From Bacillus sp. FJAT-44742 (GTDB lineage Bacteria > Bacillota > Bacilli > Bacillales > Marinococcaceae): 64,000 bases of DNA. This document shows, in pieces, positions 1-9,477 of the stretch. The stretch lies in assembly GCF_002797315.1 (NCBI RefSeq), contig NZ_KZ454936.1:1239133-1303132 (forward strand), in the 5' to 3' direction. Each line of letters opens with the position of its first letter. Position 1 is the first letter of the stretch. Below the pieces are notes generated by a model. The model saw only the letters and a program-made list of their open reading frames with translations. It did no database searches and was not told where the DNA came from. Made by a program: the position numbers and the translations under genes.

Positions 1-821
1 TGAGGGTTTAATCTGTTGATTATTGCACTTTCTGAGCTATAAAGTTCCCAACATCCTTTATTCCCGCATTCACATCGTTTACCGTTAGATTCAATTGTAA
101 AGTGACCTACTTCACCAGAGATTCCTAAAGCCCCTCTATATAACTGATCTCTTATAACTACACCCGCTCCTATCCCTACCCCGATGCTTACGTAAATTAA
201 ATTTGAAGAGTCTCTCCCTCCACCATAAATTTTCTCTCCGTGAGCTCCTGCATTTGCTTCATTCTCAATTGTTATTGGTACGTTAAAATGTTCTTCCAGA
301 TATTCTTTTAAATGTACGCCATGCCAATCGAGGTTAGGAGCAAAAAGGATTCTTCCTTCATTGTTAATAATTCCAGGTACTCCAACTCCAATACCAATAA
401 TTCCGTAGGGTGAGTCTGGAGATTTTACTCCAATAGATTCAATTAAGCTTTTTAATTGTTGGAACACAGCTGCTGGTTCTTTATCAGTAATAGTAATTTC
501 TTCTCTTTCAAGAATGTTTCCTTGTAAGTCAGTAAGAATAGCAAGAGCATAATTAACACCAAGATCAATTCCAATTGAGAAGCCTGCGTTTTTATTAAAG
601 TAGAGCATAACAGGTTTACGACCACCACTGGATATGCCAGACCCTATTTCTTGAACGAATTGTTCTTCTAATAATTCGCTAACAAGGCTGGAAACAGTAG
701 CTTTATTTAAACCTGTTAACTTAGAAATTTGAGCTCGAGATATAGGACTATTATTTTGGATCTTATTTAATACGATAGATTTATTTATTTTTTTTACAAG
801 GCTGTGATCTCCCGTTTTCAT
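1..821 (-). CDS. xylR: ROK-family xylose repressor XylR (C-terminus cut by window edge)
   Basis: This gene encodes a xylose-responsive DNA-binding repressor. The 273 visible codons start MKTGDHSLVKK. A winged HTH lies at about residues 15-55 (ISRAQISKLTGLNKATVSSL). A ROK sugar-kinase-like domain follows, with the ATP-type motif GIDLGVNYALAILTD and the zinc motif CECGNKGCWE near the window edge. Family members have about 385 residues, so roughly 110 are missing off the left edge. An AGGAGGGAT ribosome binding site precedes the ATG. The gene is divergent from the sugar ABC operon, the usual arrangement for xylR, and an operator-like palindrome lies at 1117-1143 in the shared upstream region. 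The xylose assignment rests on xylA and xylB downstream; the fold alone says only ROK. Confidence 0.9.
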   Translation of the reverse strand, partial: MKTGDHSLVKKINKSIVLNKIQNNSPISRAQISKLTGLNKATVSSLVSELLEEQFVQEIGSGISSGGRKPVMLYFNKNAGFSIGIDLGVNYALAILTDLQGNILEREEITITDKEPAAVFQQLKSLIESIGVKSPDSPYGIIGIGVGVPGIINNEGRILFAPNLDWHGVHLKEYLEEHFNVPITIENEANAGAHGEKIYGGGRDSSNLIYVSIGVGIGAGVVIRDQLYRGALGISGEVGHFTIESNGKRCECGNKGCWELYSSESAIINRLNP

Positions 822-936
822 AGGTATCCCTCCTGTAACAACAATTTTGGCAAAAAGTAGCATGAATTTGAAAAAATTGAAAAATAATTTATAAGTTTAA
901 AGTAATAATACCTTAAACATTACGGAATTATCAATA

Positions 937-963
937 AACTTAGTTTAATAATATAACAAAGTT
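937..963. promoter_or_regulatory. Weak second XylR-like inverted repeat
   Basis: AACTT and AAGTT face each other across 17 bp, and the left half continues as TTAGTTT, as in the stronger operator at 1117-1143. It lies nearer the xylR start and could mediate autoregulation. The match is degenerate in AT-rich DNA, so this is only a candidate. The rest of 822-1116 is AT-rich and shows no gene. Confidence 0.3.
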
Positions 964-1116
964 ATAGGTGTTTTCTATTAGTTTAAAAGCAATGCATTAG
1001 AGTTAAGAATAATTTAACAACAACAAAAGTTATATATTCTAGGAAAAAACTGCTCAATAAATAACTAAATATTGAAAAAACTATTTACATAAGCCTAGAC
1101 TATAAGTTAAACTTCA

Positions 1117-1143
1117 ATTAGTTTATATAGTAAACAAACTAAT
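1117..1143. promoter_or_regulatory. XylR-type operator palindrome
   Basis: ATTAGTTT and AAACTAAT form a perfect 8-bp inverted repeat separated by 11 bp, centred about 73 bp before the TTG start of the binding-protein gene. The half-site agrees with the TTAGTTTGTTT-type operators of Bacillus XylR. It sits between divergent xylR and the ABC operon, so XylR bound here should block the operon in the absence of xylose. No convincing -35/-10 pair with standard spacing was found; the TATAAG at 1101-1106 may be part of the promoter. Confidence 0.75.
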
Positions 1144-1202
1144 GGAATTGAAGGACAGTGTCTATAATTTTTTAATTACTTTATTAAAGGATGGTGTGTT
1201 TT

Positions 1203-2456
1203 TTGAAAGCGTCTACAAAAAAAATAGGAGTTTTGACAGTTTCAAGTTTAGTATTATTGGCAGGCTGTGGAAACGGAGCGGAAGAAGGTAGTACTGGTAA
1301 TGAGGATAATGGCCAAATTACCTTGACTGTTTGGGACTATTTTGAGAACGATGCTGCCCATGGTAGACAACAAATTGAGTTGCTTGAAGCATATGAAGAA
1401 GAAAACCCCCACATAACCTTTGAACGTACTTATGTACCAAATGCAGATCTTAATCAACGTATATCACAAGGAATAGCAGGTAATCAATTACCAGATATAG
1501 TCTTAGTAGATAATCCTGCTCACCAAGCGTTTGCTGAAGCTGGTGCTTTTGCAGATATTACAGAGGAAGTGGAAGAGTGGGGAGAGGCGGAACATTATTA
1601 TGAAGGAGCATGGGAATCTACTATATTTGATGGAAGAAACTATGGGATCCCTAATAATAGTAATGCATTAGCTCTTTTTTATAATGTTGATATGTTAGAA
1701 GAGGCTGGTATTACTGAACCTCCTGATACTTGGGAAGAACTGGAAGAGGTAGCTAGTCAGTTAACCACTGATGACAGGTACGGTTTCGCATTTAGTGCTG
1801 TAAGAGATGAACAAGGCACCTTCCAATACCTTCCTTTTCTTTGGCAGGCAGGAGCGGATCTAGACAGCTTGTCTAGTCCAGAGGCTATATCTTCTATGGA
1901 GCTTCTGCAACAAATGATCGATGAAGGATCAATGTCTGAAAACGTAATTAACTGGGATCAACAAGATTTAAGAACTCACTTCCAGCTTGAAAACGTGGCC
2001 ATGATGGTTAATGGCCCTTGGCAAGTTCCAAATATAAGAAATGAGGCTGAAGATTTAAATTGGGACGTAGTTACTATGCCTGCAGGAAATCAGGAAGCGT
2101 CCATCCTGGGTGGCGAAAATTGGGCGATTACTTCGGCATCTGAACATAAAGAAGAGGCTTGGGAATTTCTAAAGTATACTCAACAGCCAGAAATTTTAGG
2201 ACCAACTCATGAGGATGGAGGGCGATTACCAAGCAGAGTAGATGTAGGCGATGACGATGATTACATTTGGAATCAAGATGAGCAATTAAGAGTCTTTATA
2301 GATCAGCTAGAAACGGCTCAACCAAGGGCATACGGAAGCAACTATCCTGAAATTTCAACAATCATTCAAGAATCACTTCAAAGATCTTTAATGGGGGAAG
2401 ATGTTGAGGAAGTCTTAAATGAAGCAGATGAACGCGTTACTCCTTTGTTACCTTAA
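1203..2456 (+). CDS. Sugar ABC transporter substrate-binding lipoprotein (family 1)
   Basis: This is the extracytoplasmic binding protein of the importer encoded by the next two genes, probably for xylosides or xylo-oligosaccharides. The start is taken as TTG at 1203, because AAAGGATGG lies 7-10 bases upstream and gives a compact lipoprotein signal ending LLAGC with lipidated Cys22. An ATG at 1191 has no separate ribosome binding site. The mature part has the MalE-type pattern (VWDYFEND near the N-terminus, NGPWQVPNI and GGENWAIT further on) and is rich in Asp and Glu, as in exported proteins of halophiles. At about 417 residues it is the usual length. It is the first gene of the operon, and a cre-like sequence overlaps its start. 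The ligand is inferred from neighbours. Confidence 0.85.
   Translation: MKASTKKIGVLTVSSLVLLAGCGNGAEEGSTGNEDNGQITLTVWDYFENDAAHGRQQIELLEAYEEENPHITFERTYVPNADLNQRISQGIAGNQLPDIVLVDNPAHQAFAEAGAFADITEEVEEWGEAEHYYEGAWESTIFDGRNYGIPNNSNALALFYNVDMLEEAGITEPPDTWEELEEVASQLTTDDRYGFAFSAVRDEQGTFQYLPFLWQAGADLDSLSSPEAISSMELLQQMIDEGSMSENVINWDQQDLRTHFQLENVAMMVNGPWQVPNIRNEAEDLNWDVVTMPAGNQEASILGGENWAITSASEHKEEAWEFLKYTQQPEILGPTHEDGGRLPSRVDVGDDDDYIWNQDEQLRVFIDQLETAQPRAYGSNYPEISTIIQESLQRSLMGEDVEEVLNEADERVTPLLP
1204..1217 (+). promoter_or_regulatory. Candidate cre site (CcpA catabolite repression)
   Basis: TGAAAGCGTCTACA matches the Bacillus cre consensus TGWAANCGNTNWCA at all but one defined position (C for T at position 10). 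It overlaps the first codons of the operon. The Bacillus subtilis xyl operon also carries its cre inside the first gene, so glucose repression from here is plausible. Confidence 0.55.
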
Positions 2457-2491
2457 CCAAGTACCACATTGTCACTATAAGGAGGGTAAAG

Positions 2492-3427
2492 ATGGAAAAA
2501 AGAGTAACTCAACTTGGAAGGAGCAAAAATTTGCTTCTTCCAAGGTTGATTTTTAAAAAAAGCTTATTTAAGTATTTGTTTCTTTTACCAGCTCTATTAT
2601 ATGTCTTGATATTCATGATTTACCCTATCGCCTATAACATAATACTTAGTTTTCAAGATGTAACCTTAATGAATTTAGGAGCTGGTGGATCATTTATTGG
2701 AATTGAAAACTATGTACAAGTATTACAGAACCCTTTATTCTTAGCAGCTTTAGGTAACACGCTCATTTATACAGTTTCTTGTATCGTATTGCAGTTTGGG
2801 ATCGGATTTTTGTTAGCTTTGTTTTTTAATCAGGATTTCCCTTTTAGAAACTTTTTTCGTTCTATATTATTGTTAGCCTGGATGACACCAATGGTTATAA
2901 CAGGGACATTGTTTACTTGGCTGTTAGATGTTGATTACGGAATTATCAATTACTTACTAATACAATTGGGGTTCATTGATCAATCGGTTAATTGGTTAGG
3001 ACAGCAAAGTACAGCTCTGTTTGCAGTGATAGTAACGAATGTTTGGATAGGGATACCTTTTAACATGATCTTAATCCTGGCAGCGCTTCAATCCTTGCCA
3101 AAAGATATCTATGAAGCAGCTAGAATAGACGGGGCTTCAAAAATAAGATCATTTTTCTCTCTTACATTGCCACTGTTAAAACCTTCTCTATTAGTAATTC
3201 TTGTACTAGGTATTATCTATACCTTTAAAGTGTTTGATTTAATTTTAATAATGACTGGCGGCGGTCCTGTAAATTCAACTTATGTTCTACCTTTTTATGC
3301 ATATGAATTGGCTTTTGTAAATTATGAATTTAGTCTAAGTGGGGTAGTATCAACTGTTATATTAGTCATTTTAACTTTTGTGGCTCTAATCTACATCTAT
3401 TTAAGTAGAAAGGAGGAGACAGAGTGA
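2492..3427 (+). CDS. Sugar ABC transporter permease, MalF type
   Basis: This is an inner-membrane permease of a CUT1-family carbohydrate importer. The 311 residues show about six hydrophobic spans, the first near residues 28-48. The cytoplasmic EAA loop EAARIDGASKIRSFF docks the ATPase. AAGGAGGG precedes the ATG. The stop codon overlaps the GTG start of the next permease by four bases, which indicates translational coupling. No ATP-binding subunit is encoded in the cluster; CUT1 importers of Bacillus commonly share a distant MsmX-type ATPase. Confidence 0.88.
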   Translation: MEKRVTQLGRSKNLLLPRLIFKKSLFKYLFLLPALLYVLIFMIYPIAYNIILSFQDVTLMNLGAGGSFIGIENYVQVLQNPLFLAALGNTLIYTVSCIVLQFGIGFLLALFFNQDFPFRNFFRSILLLAWMTPMVITGTLFTWLLDVDYGIINYLLIQLGFIDQSVNWLGQQSTALFAVIVTNVWIGIPFNMILILAALQSLPKDIYEAARIDGASKIRSFFSLTLPLLKPSLLVILVLGIIYTFKVFDLILIMTGGGPVNSTYVLPFYAYELAFVNYEFSLSGVVSTVILVILTFVALIYIYLSRKEETE

Positions 3428-4254
3428 AGAAATATACACCTAAACAATATTTGTTATTTGTAGCAGCAATATTTATAACAGGTATTTTTCTCTTCCCAAT
3501 TTACTGGATGATTGCCACTTCCGTTAAACCATCATCAGATATATTTGCTATCCCTCCAGTCATTATTCCTGACACTCTTGATTTCAGTGCTTATATAAAC
3601 AACGTGATTGAAGATCAAAGTGTTCTAATGTATTTGCGCAATTCTTTCATAGTAGCTATAGGAACTACCACTTTGACTCTCTTGCTAGCTCTTCCTGCTG
3701 CGTATGCGATGGCAAGATACAGGTTAAAAGGGACTGGAGCATTTTTGCTTATCCTTCTTGTCACGCAAATGGTTCCTGGAATCATGATGGCAATGCCGTT
3801 GTTTATTTTCTTCAGTAATATGAATTTACTCAATAGCTTTCCAGCTTTAATACTAGGCAACACTACAATAGCGCTCCCATTTGCTGTATTAATCATGAGA
3901 CCATTTTTTCTCTCAATCCCTAAAGGCCTTGAAGAATCTGCTCTCATTGATGGTTGTAACCGTTTTACAGCATTTATAAGAGTTGTGTTACCACTGACGG
4001 GTCCCATGCTCTTAACCGTTGGGACATTTAGCTTCTTATTTGCTTGGGGAGATCTAATTTTTGCATTAACGCTTACTTCAGATGAAAGTGTTCGACCTTT
4101 AACAGTAGGAATTACTCAGTTTATAGGACAATATGGAACACAGTATGAAAGCTTAATGGCTGTGGCCACTGTAGCAGCGCTTCCGATAATCATATTGTTT
4201 ATAGCAATGCAAAAGTACATTGTTAGCGGTATTACAGCTGGATCTGAAAAGTGA
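3424..4254 (+). CDS. Sugar ABC transporter permease, MalG type
   Basis: This is the second membrane subunit of the importer. The 276 residues carry about six membrane spans and the EAA-type loop EESALIDGCNRFTAF. The start is GTG in a GTGA overlap with the preceding stop codon. Together with the genes at 1203 and 2492 it forms a binding-protein and two-permease set without its own ATPase. The downstream glycosidase suggests that the importer brings in an alpha-xylosylated sugar for cytoplasmic cleavage. Confidence 0.88.
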   Translation: MKKYTPKQYLLFVAAIFITGIFLFPIYWMIATSVKPSSDIFAIPPVIIPDTLDFSAYINNVIEDQSVLMYLRNSFIVAIGTTTLTLLLALPAAYAMARYRLKGTGAFLLILLVTQMVPGIMMAMPLFIFFSNMNLLNSFPALILGNTTIALPFAVLIMRPFFLSIPKGLEESALIDGCNRFTAFIRVVLPLTGPMLLTVGTFSFLFAWGDLIFALTLTSDESVRPLTVGITQFIGQYGTQYESLMAVATVAALPIIILFIAMQKYIVSGITAGSEK

Positions 4255-4298
4255 TAACTCACCTTTTACTACCATACAAAATATTGGAGGTATAGAAA

Positions 4299-6320
4299 TT
4301 GAACAATTACTTTAAAGTAGAAAATCAAAGGCTAGTCAGGTTATATGACAGTGAGAAGCTCTGGGTAGAACCGTGGGGAGAAAATAGTTTTAGAGTGCGT
4401 GCCACTCATATGGAGGCCATGCAAAATGAAAATTGGGCATTGCTTCCTCCTGAAGACTTTGAGGCAGATATTAGAATTTATGAAGAGAAAGCGGTAATAA
4501 AGAATGGAAAAATCAGTGCTGAAATTACAAACGGCGGAAAAATAACTTTCTTTAATAGTAAAGGAGAAATACTTTTAGAAGAATTCGTACGAAAAAGGGA
4601 TAAAAGAGATGATGTCAAGGAGTTTAAAAGTGCCTTAAATATTGAAGCTAGAGAATTCAAGCCAATCCTCGGTGGAGATTACCAGTTAACTCTTCGGTTT
4701 GAGTCGGACCCAAATGAAAAAATCTTTGGAATGGGTCAGTATCAGCAATCAAATTTAGATTTAAAGAATTGTACGTTAGAGCTAGCTCATAGGAATTCTC
4801 AATCAACAGTACCTTTTGCCTTATCTAGTCTAGGTTATGGTTTTTTATGGAACAATCCAGCTATTGGGAAAGTTACTTTTAGTAAAAATATCACTGAGTG
4901 GTTTGTCCAATCAACGAAACAGTTGGATTTCTGGATTTCCTCTGGTGACACTCCAGCAGAGATAGAAAAACAGTATGCAAAAGCCACAGGAACCGTTCCT
5001 ATGATGCCTGATTATGCGATGGGCTTTTGGCAATGTAAATTACGTTATCAAACACAAGAAGAGTTGTTAAATGTTGCTAGAGAGTATAAAAGAAGAAACC
5101 TTCCTATTTCAGTGATCGTTATAGATTATTTTCATTGGACAAATCAAGGAGACTGGAAGTTTGATTTAGATTACTGGCCTGATCCTGATGGGATGATCCA
5201 AGAGTTAAAAGAGATGGATATTGAATTAATGATTTCAATTTGGCCGACTGTAGATAAAACTAGTGAAAATTATGAAGAGATGCTTCAAAAAGGGTTGCTT
5301 GTTCGAACTGATAGAGGAATTAGAACAACCATGGATTTTCTAGGGAATACGGTATTCTTTGATGCAACAAACCCAGATGCAAGGAAATATGTTTGGGAAA
5401 AAGCAAAGAAAAACTACTACGATAAGGGTACTAATCTATTTTGGTTAGATGAAGCTGAACCAGAATACTCTATATATGATTTTGATAACTATAGGTACCA
5501 TAAAGGTCCAAATGTTCAGGTAGGTAATATTTATCCGGCTATGTACGCTAAAACTTTTTTTGACGGAATGAAAGAAGAAGGTCATGAAGGGATTATTAAT
5601 TTAGTAAGGTCTGCCTGGGCGGGAAGTCAACGATACGGAGCTTTAGTCTGGTCAGGTGACATAGATTCAAGTTTTAAATCTCTTAGAAACCAGTTTTCTA
5701 TTGGATTGAACATGGGCTTAGCCGGTATACCGTGGTGGACCACAGACATAGGAGGATTTCATGGAGGTTACCCAGATGACCCTTCTTTTAGAGAATGTAT
5801 TGTTCGTTGGTTTCAATTTGGAGCATTCTGTTCTGTATTCAGGCTTCATGGAGATAGAGAACCTCATTCCGAACCATTAGGCACTAGCGGTGGAGGTCTC
5901 AGGGATAGTGGCTCTGATAATGAAGTTTGGAGCTACGGAGAGGAAGCATATAACATATTCAAAAAGTATATGACCATCAGAGAGAACCTTCGTCCTTATA
6001 TCACTAAGTTGATGGATGAAGCACATCAAGATGGAACACCACCGATGAGGCCACTTTTCTATGATTTTCCAAAAGATAAAGAAGCATGGGACATAGAAGA
6101 TACTTATATGTTTGGGCCAGATCTTCTAGTAGCACCTATTTTTTATGAAGGTGAGCGTTCAAGGAAGTTGTATTTGCCAGAAGGACAGGTTTGGAAAGAC
6201 GTAAACACTCATAAAACCTATGAAGGTGGACAATTTATAGAATGTTCTGCCCCGCTAGAGTCTATACCAGTTTTTCTAAGAGAAGGGTCCGAGTTATCAG
6301 TAAATCTTTTTGAAGAATAA
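4299..6320 (+). CDS. GH31 alpha-xylosidase / alpha-glucosidase
   Basis: This is a cytoplasmic glycoside hydrolase of family 31, with no signal peptide, in line with a YicI/XylS-type alpha-xylosidase that releases xylose from isoprimeverose-like sugars. The order is an N-terminal beta domain (about 1-230), a catalytic barrel (about 240-560) and C-terminal beta domains. The nucleophile is the Asp of FWLDEAEPE (D384) and the acid/base is the Asp of VWSGD (D454). The start is TTG at 4299, 8 bases after TTGGAGG. The 673 residues fit the YicI group. Placement between the ABC importer and xylA favours xylose over glucose as the released sugar, but specificity is not proven by sequence. Confidence 0.85.
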   Translation: MNNYFKVENQRLVRLYDSEKLWVEPWGENSFRVRATHMEAMQNENWALLPPEDFEADIRIYEEKAVIKNGKISAEITNGGKITFFNSKGEILLEEFVRKRDKRDDVKEFKSALNIEAREFKPILGGDYQLTLRFESDPNEKIFGMGQYQQSNLDLKNCTLELAHRNSQSTVPFALSSLGYGFLWNNPAIGKVTFSKNITEWFVQSTKQLDFWISSGDTPAEIEKQYAKATGTVPMMPDYAMGFWQCKLRYQTQEELLNVAREYKRRNLPISVIVIDYFHWTNQGDWKFDLDYWPDPDGMIQELKEMDIELMISIWPTVDKTSENYEEMLQKGLLVRTDRGIRTTMDFLGNTVFFDATNPDARKYVWEKAKKNYYDKGTNLFWLDEAEPEYSIYDFDNYRYHKGPNVQVGNIYPAMYAKTFFDGMKEEGHEGIINLVRSAWAGSQRYGALVWSGDIDSSFKSLRNQFSIGLNMGLAGIPWWTTDIGGFHGGYPDDPSFRECIVRWFQFGAFCSVFRLHGDREPHSEPLGTSGGGLRDSGSDNEVWSYGEEAYNIFKKYMTIRENLRPYITKLMDEAHQDGTPPMRPLFYDFPKDKEAWDIEDTYMFGPDLLVAPIFYEGERSRKLYLPEGQVWKDVNTHKTYEGGQFIECSAPLESIPVFLREGSELSVNLFEE

Positions 6321-6349
6321 AAATATTACGTCACTAAGAGGTGTGAGAA

Positions 6350-7678
6350 ATGGATTATTTTAAAAATATAGAAAAAATAAAATATGAAGGAATGAACAGT
6401 AATAACCCTCTTGCCTTTAAGCACTATAATCCTGATGAATTAATCGCAGGAAAAACAATGAAGGAACTTCTTCGTTTTTCAGTTGCCTACTGGCATACAT
6501 TTACCATGGATGGCTCCGATCCATTTGGATCTCCTACCATGCAGCGACCATGGGATCAATATAGTGGGATGGATCAGGCTAAAGTTAGAGTTGAAGCAAA
6601 CTTTGAATTCATCGATAAGCTTGGCTTTGATCACTTTGCTTTTCATGATGTAGATGTGGCTCCAGAAGGAAGTAACTTAAAAGAGTACAATCAAAATCTT
6701 GATGAAATTGTTAGTCTTCTAAAAAAACAAATGAAAGCCCAGAATGTTTCTTTACTATGGAATACTTCCAATATGTTTAGCCACCCCCGCTTTATGTTTG
6801 GGGCAGCTACGTCAAACAATGCTGCTGTTTATGCTCATGCAGCAGCTAAAGTAAAAAAGCAATTAGAGATAGCAAAAGAGCTTGATGCAAAAAATTATGT
6901 ATTCTGGGGCGGGCGTGAAGGTTACGAAACACTTCTTTATACAGATACAAAATTTGAGCTTGATAACCTGGCGCGTTTTTATCATATGGCAGTTGATTAC
7001 GCGAAAGAAATAGGTTATGACGGTCAATTTTTAATAGAGCCAAAGCCTAAAGAACCAACAAAGCATCAGTATGATTTTGATACGGCTACAACTTATGCTT
7101 TTTTACAGCACTATAATCTGACAGATCACTTTAAAGTTAACATTGAAGCCAATCATGCAACGTTGGCAGGCCATACATTTGAACATGAATTACGATATGC
7201 TAGAGAGCACGGTATCCTAGGCTCTGTAGATGCCAATCAAGGAGACATGCTTTTAGGATGGGACACTGATGAATTCCCATCTGACATTTACAGTGCTGTG
7301 TTAGCAATGTATGAGATACTCAAAAACGGAGGTTTAGGTAACGGGGGACTCAACTTTGACGCCAAAGTTCGTCGACCTTCTTTTGAACCGATTGATCTCG
7401 TGCATGGACATATCGTAGGAATGGACACTTTTGCCTATGGCTGCAAGGTTGCTCAACGATTAATAGAAGATCAAGTCTTTGAAAATATCATTGCTAAGCG
7501 TTACTCTAGCTTCGAGGAAGGAGTTGGAAAAGCTATCATCGAAAATAAAGTTTCCTTTAAGGAACTTCAAGAGTATGCAATGGAGAACACTATTAAAAAT
7601 GAATCCGGACATCAGGAAATGATAAAAGGAATATTGAATCAATATATTCTGCAAGCTGGAGTGCCGGCAAAGGTGTAA
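6350..7678 (+). CDS. xylA: Xylose isomerase
   Basis: This enzyme converts D-xylose to D-xylulose in the cytoplasm. The 442 residues contain the full class II signatures: [11 protein letters not shown] (catalytic His99), [10 protein letters not shown], the metal ligand Glu230 in [28 protein letters not shown] and [14 protein letters not shown]. It lies 29 bp after the alpha-xylosidase gene and is probably co-transcribed from the XylR-controlled promoter. A strong intrinsic terminator follows before xylB. Length and motifs are normal for the Bacillus enzyme. Confidence 0.97.
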   Translation: MDYFKNIEKIKYEGMNSNNPLAFKHYNPDELIAGKTMKELLRFSVAYWHTFTMDGSDPFGSPTMQRPWDQYSGMDQAKVRVEANFEFIDKLGFDHFAFHDVDVAPEGSNLKEYNQNLDEIVSLLKKQMKAQNVSLLWNTSNMFSHPRFMFGAATSNNAAVYAHAAAKVKKQLEIAKELDAKNYVFWGGREGYETLLYTDTKFELDNLARFYHMAVDYAKEIGYDGQFLIEPKPKEPTKHQYDFDTATTYAFLQHYNLTDHFKVNIEANHATLAGHTFEHELRYAREHGILGSVDANQGDMLLGWDTDEFPSDIYSAVLAMYEILKNGGLGNGGLNFDAKVRRPSFEPIDLVHGHIVGMDTFAYGCKVAQRLIEDQVFENIIAKRYSSFEEGVGKAIIENKVSFKELQEYAMENTIKNESGHQEMIKGILNQYILQAGVPAKV

Positions 7679-7687
7679 AACAAAGCA

Positions 7688-7718
7688 GGAGCTGCAGGCA
7701 AGAAGCAGCTCCTTTTTT
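7688..7718 (+). terminator. Intrinsic terminator between xylA and xylB
   Basis: GGAGCTGC (7688-7695) pairs with GCAGCTCC (7705-7712) across a 9-base loop and is followed by six T. It would end or attenuate the operon before xylB. Confidence 0.85.
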
Positions 7719-7775
7719 ATAGAGGGAATTTTACCTAGAGGTCTAAAATTCAATCAAAATGTAGGAGTGGAATGG

Positions 7776-9275
7776 ATGGAATATGTAATTGGCATAGATC
7801 TAGGAACAAGTAGTGTAAAAGCTTTACTTGTAGATAAAAAAGGTAATGTAGCAGGTGAAACAACAGCCACGTATCCCATTTTTCATGACCATGATAGGTA
7901 TAGCGAACAAGCTCCAGACGATTGGGTTAAGGAAACAAAAAATGTATTACGTGAACTTATTAACAAATATGATTTAAATAAAGACGATATCAAGGGATTA
8001 AGCTTTTCTGGACAAATGCACGGTTTAATTTTATTAAATGAAGAAAACAATCCATTAAGACGAGCTATTTTATGGAATGACACAAGAACAAATGAAGAGA
8101 CAAAAGACATAGAAGAGGTCATCGGCCAAAATCGATTATGGAACATCACAAAAAATAACCCATTGGAAGGCTTCACTTTACCTAAGTTATTGTGGGTGAA
8201 AAAGAATGAACCATTGATATATAAACAGGCTACAACCTTTTTACTGCCCAAAGATTATGTTCGTTATCGTCTCACTGGAAGAATGGGAATAGATCTATCA
8301 GATGCAGCAGGCACTCTTATGCTCGATTTAAACAAAAATGAATGGAGTACTGAGATCCTGGAAGAGCTGGGGATTCCCCACCATTTATGTCCGCCTGTTT
8401 TTCCATCAGATACTTACTGCGGCGGACTTCTTGAGGGTGTTGCAGAAGAAATCGGTCTTTCAAAAGATACAAAGGTATTTGCAGGAGGGGCAGATAATGC
8501 ATGTGGGGCTGTAGGAGCTGGGATATTATCTAAAGGGAAAACAATGTGTTCTATTGGAACCTCAGGCGTGCTTTTAACTTATGCAGGGGAGGAGAAGACG
8601 CATTTTAATGGAGATCTTCATTTTTTCAATCACGCCCCAGACGGTAAGTATTATGCTATGGGTGTAACTCTTGCTGCTGGTTACAGTTTGCAATGGTTTA
8701 AAGAGGTATTTTTAAAAGAACAGGATTTTAGTGAATGCATTGCTGCTACTGCATCTTTACCAGTCGGTTCGAGAGGTCTCCTTTTTACTCCTTATCTAGT
8801 TGGTGAAAGAACTCCGCATATAGATCCTTTTGTCCGGGGCTCTTTTATTGGAATGGATTCTTCTCATAGGAAAGAAGAGTTTTTGAAAGCAATCATGGAA
8901 GGAATAACTTTTTCTTTAAAAGAATCGCTAGATATTATTCAAGAAAATGGAATGGAAATAGACACTGTGATAGCTATTGGAGGCGGTGCTAAGTCGGAAG
9001 TATGGCTGCAAATGCAGGCTGACATTTTTGGGAAAAAGGTAGTAAGTCTTACAAATGAACAAGGCCCGGCAATGGGGGCTGCTATCATTGCGGCTACAGG
9101 TTGTCAGTGGTTTAGTTCTCTTCACGAAGCCGCCCAAAATTGGGTGAAGGAAGGAACAATAGTGACTCCCCAACCATCGAATGTTAAAGAGTATGAAAAG
9201 CTTTATCCACTTTACAAGAAAGTCTACCACCATACCAAAGGAATAACAAAAGAGCTAGCAGAATTTCGCGTATAA
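7776..9275 (+). CDS. xylB: Xylulokinase
   Basis: This enzyme phosphorylates D-xylulose to xylulose 5-phosphate, which feeds the pentose phosphate pathway. It is an FGGY-family kinase with MEYVIGIDLGTSSVKAL at the N-terminus, FSGQMHG in the substrate site, GGADNACGAVGAG in the middle and AIGGGAKSEVW before the C-terminal nucleotide-binding part. ATG at 7776 is preferred over GTG at 7767 because GTAGGAGTGG then has normal spacing. A terminator lies between xylA and this gene and no XylR operator was seen in the 97-bp gap, so expression may depend on read-through. Confidence 0.93.
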   Translation: MEYVIGIDLGTSSVKALLVDKKGNVAGETTATYPIFHDHDRYSEQAPDDWVKETKNVLRELINKYDLNKDDIKGLSFSGQMHGLILLNEENNPLRRAILWNDTRTNEETKDIEEVIGQNRLWNITKNNPLEGFTLPKLLWVKKNEPLIYKQATTFLLPKDYVRYRLTGRMGIDLSDAAGTLMLDLNKNEWSTEILEELGIPHHLCPPVFPSDTYCGGLLEGVAEEIGLSKDTKVFAGGADNACGAVGAGILSKGKTMCSIGTSGVLLTYAGEEKTHFNGDLHFFNHAPDGKYYAMGVTLAAGYSLQWFKEVFLKEQDFSECIAATASLPVGSRGLLFTPYLVGERTPHIDPFVRGSFIGMDSSHRKEEFLKAIMEGITFSLKESLDIIQENGMEIDTVIAIGGGAKSEVWLQMQADIFGKKVVSLTNEQGPAMGAAIIAATGCQWFSSLHEAAQNWVKEGTIVTPQPSNVKEYEKLYPLYKKVYHHTKGITKELAEFRV

Positions 9276-9477
9276 ACAAAATATTAATTTAGACCGGGTA
9301 GATACTTGTCCCATATTCACCTTCCATATATTATTTTCTCAAGAATTGATTAGTGGAGAAATAGTAATGCTTTAAGAGAATAAGGGGAAACTTTCAATTA
9401 AGTACAAAAGAGGAAATGGTGTCTTCTGTTTAATATCAAGAGGTAGCAATTTAAGTTTATTTCAGAGGAGTATTCTT

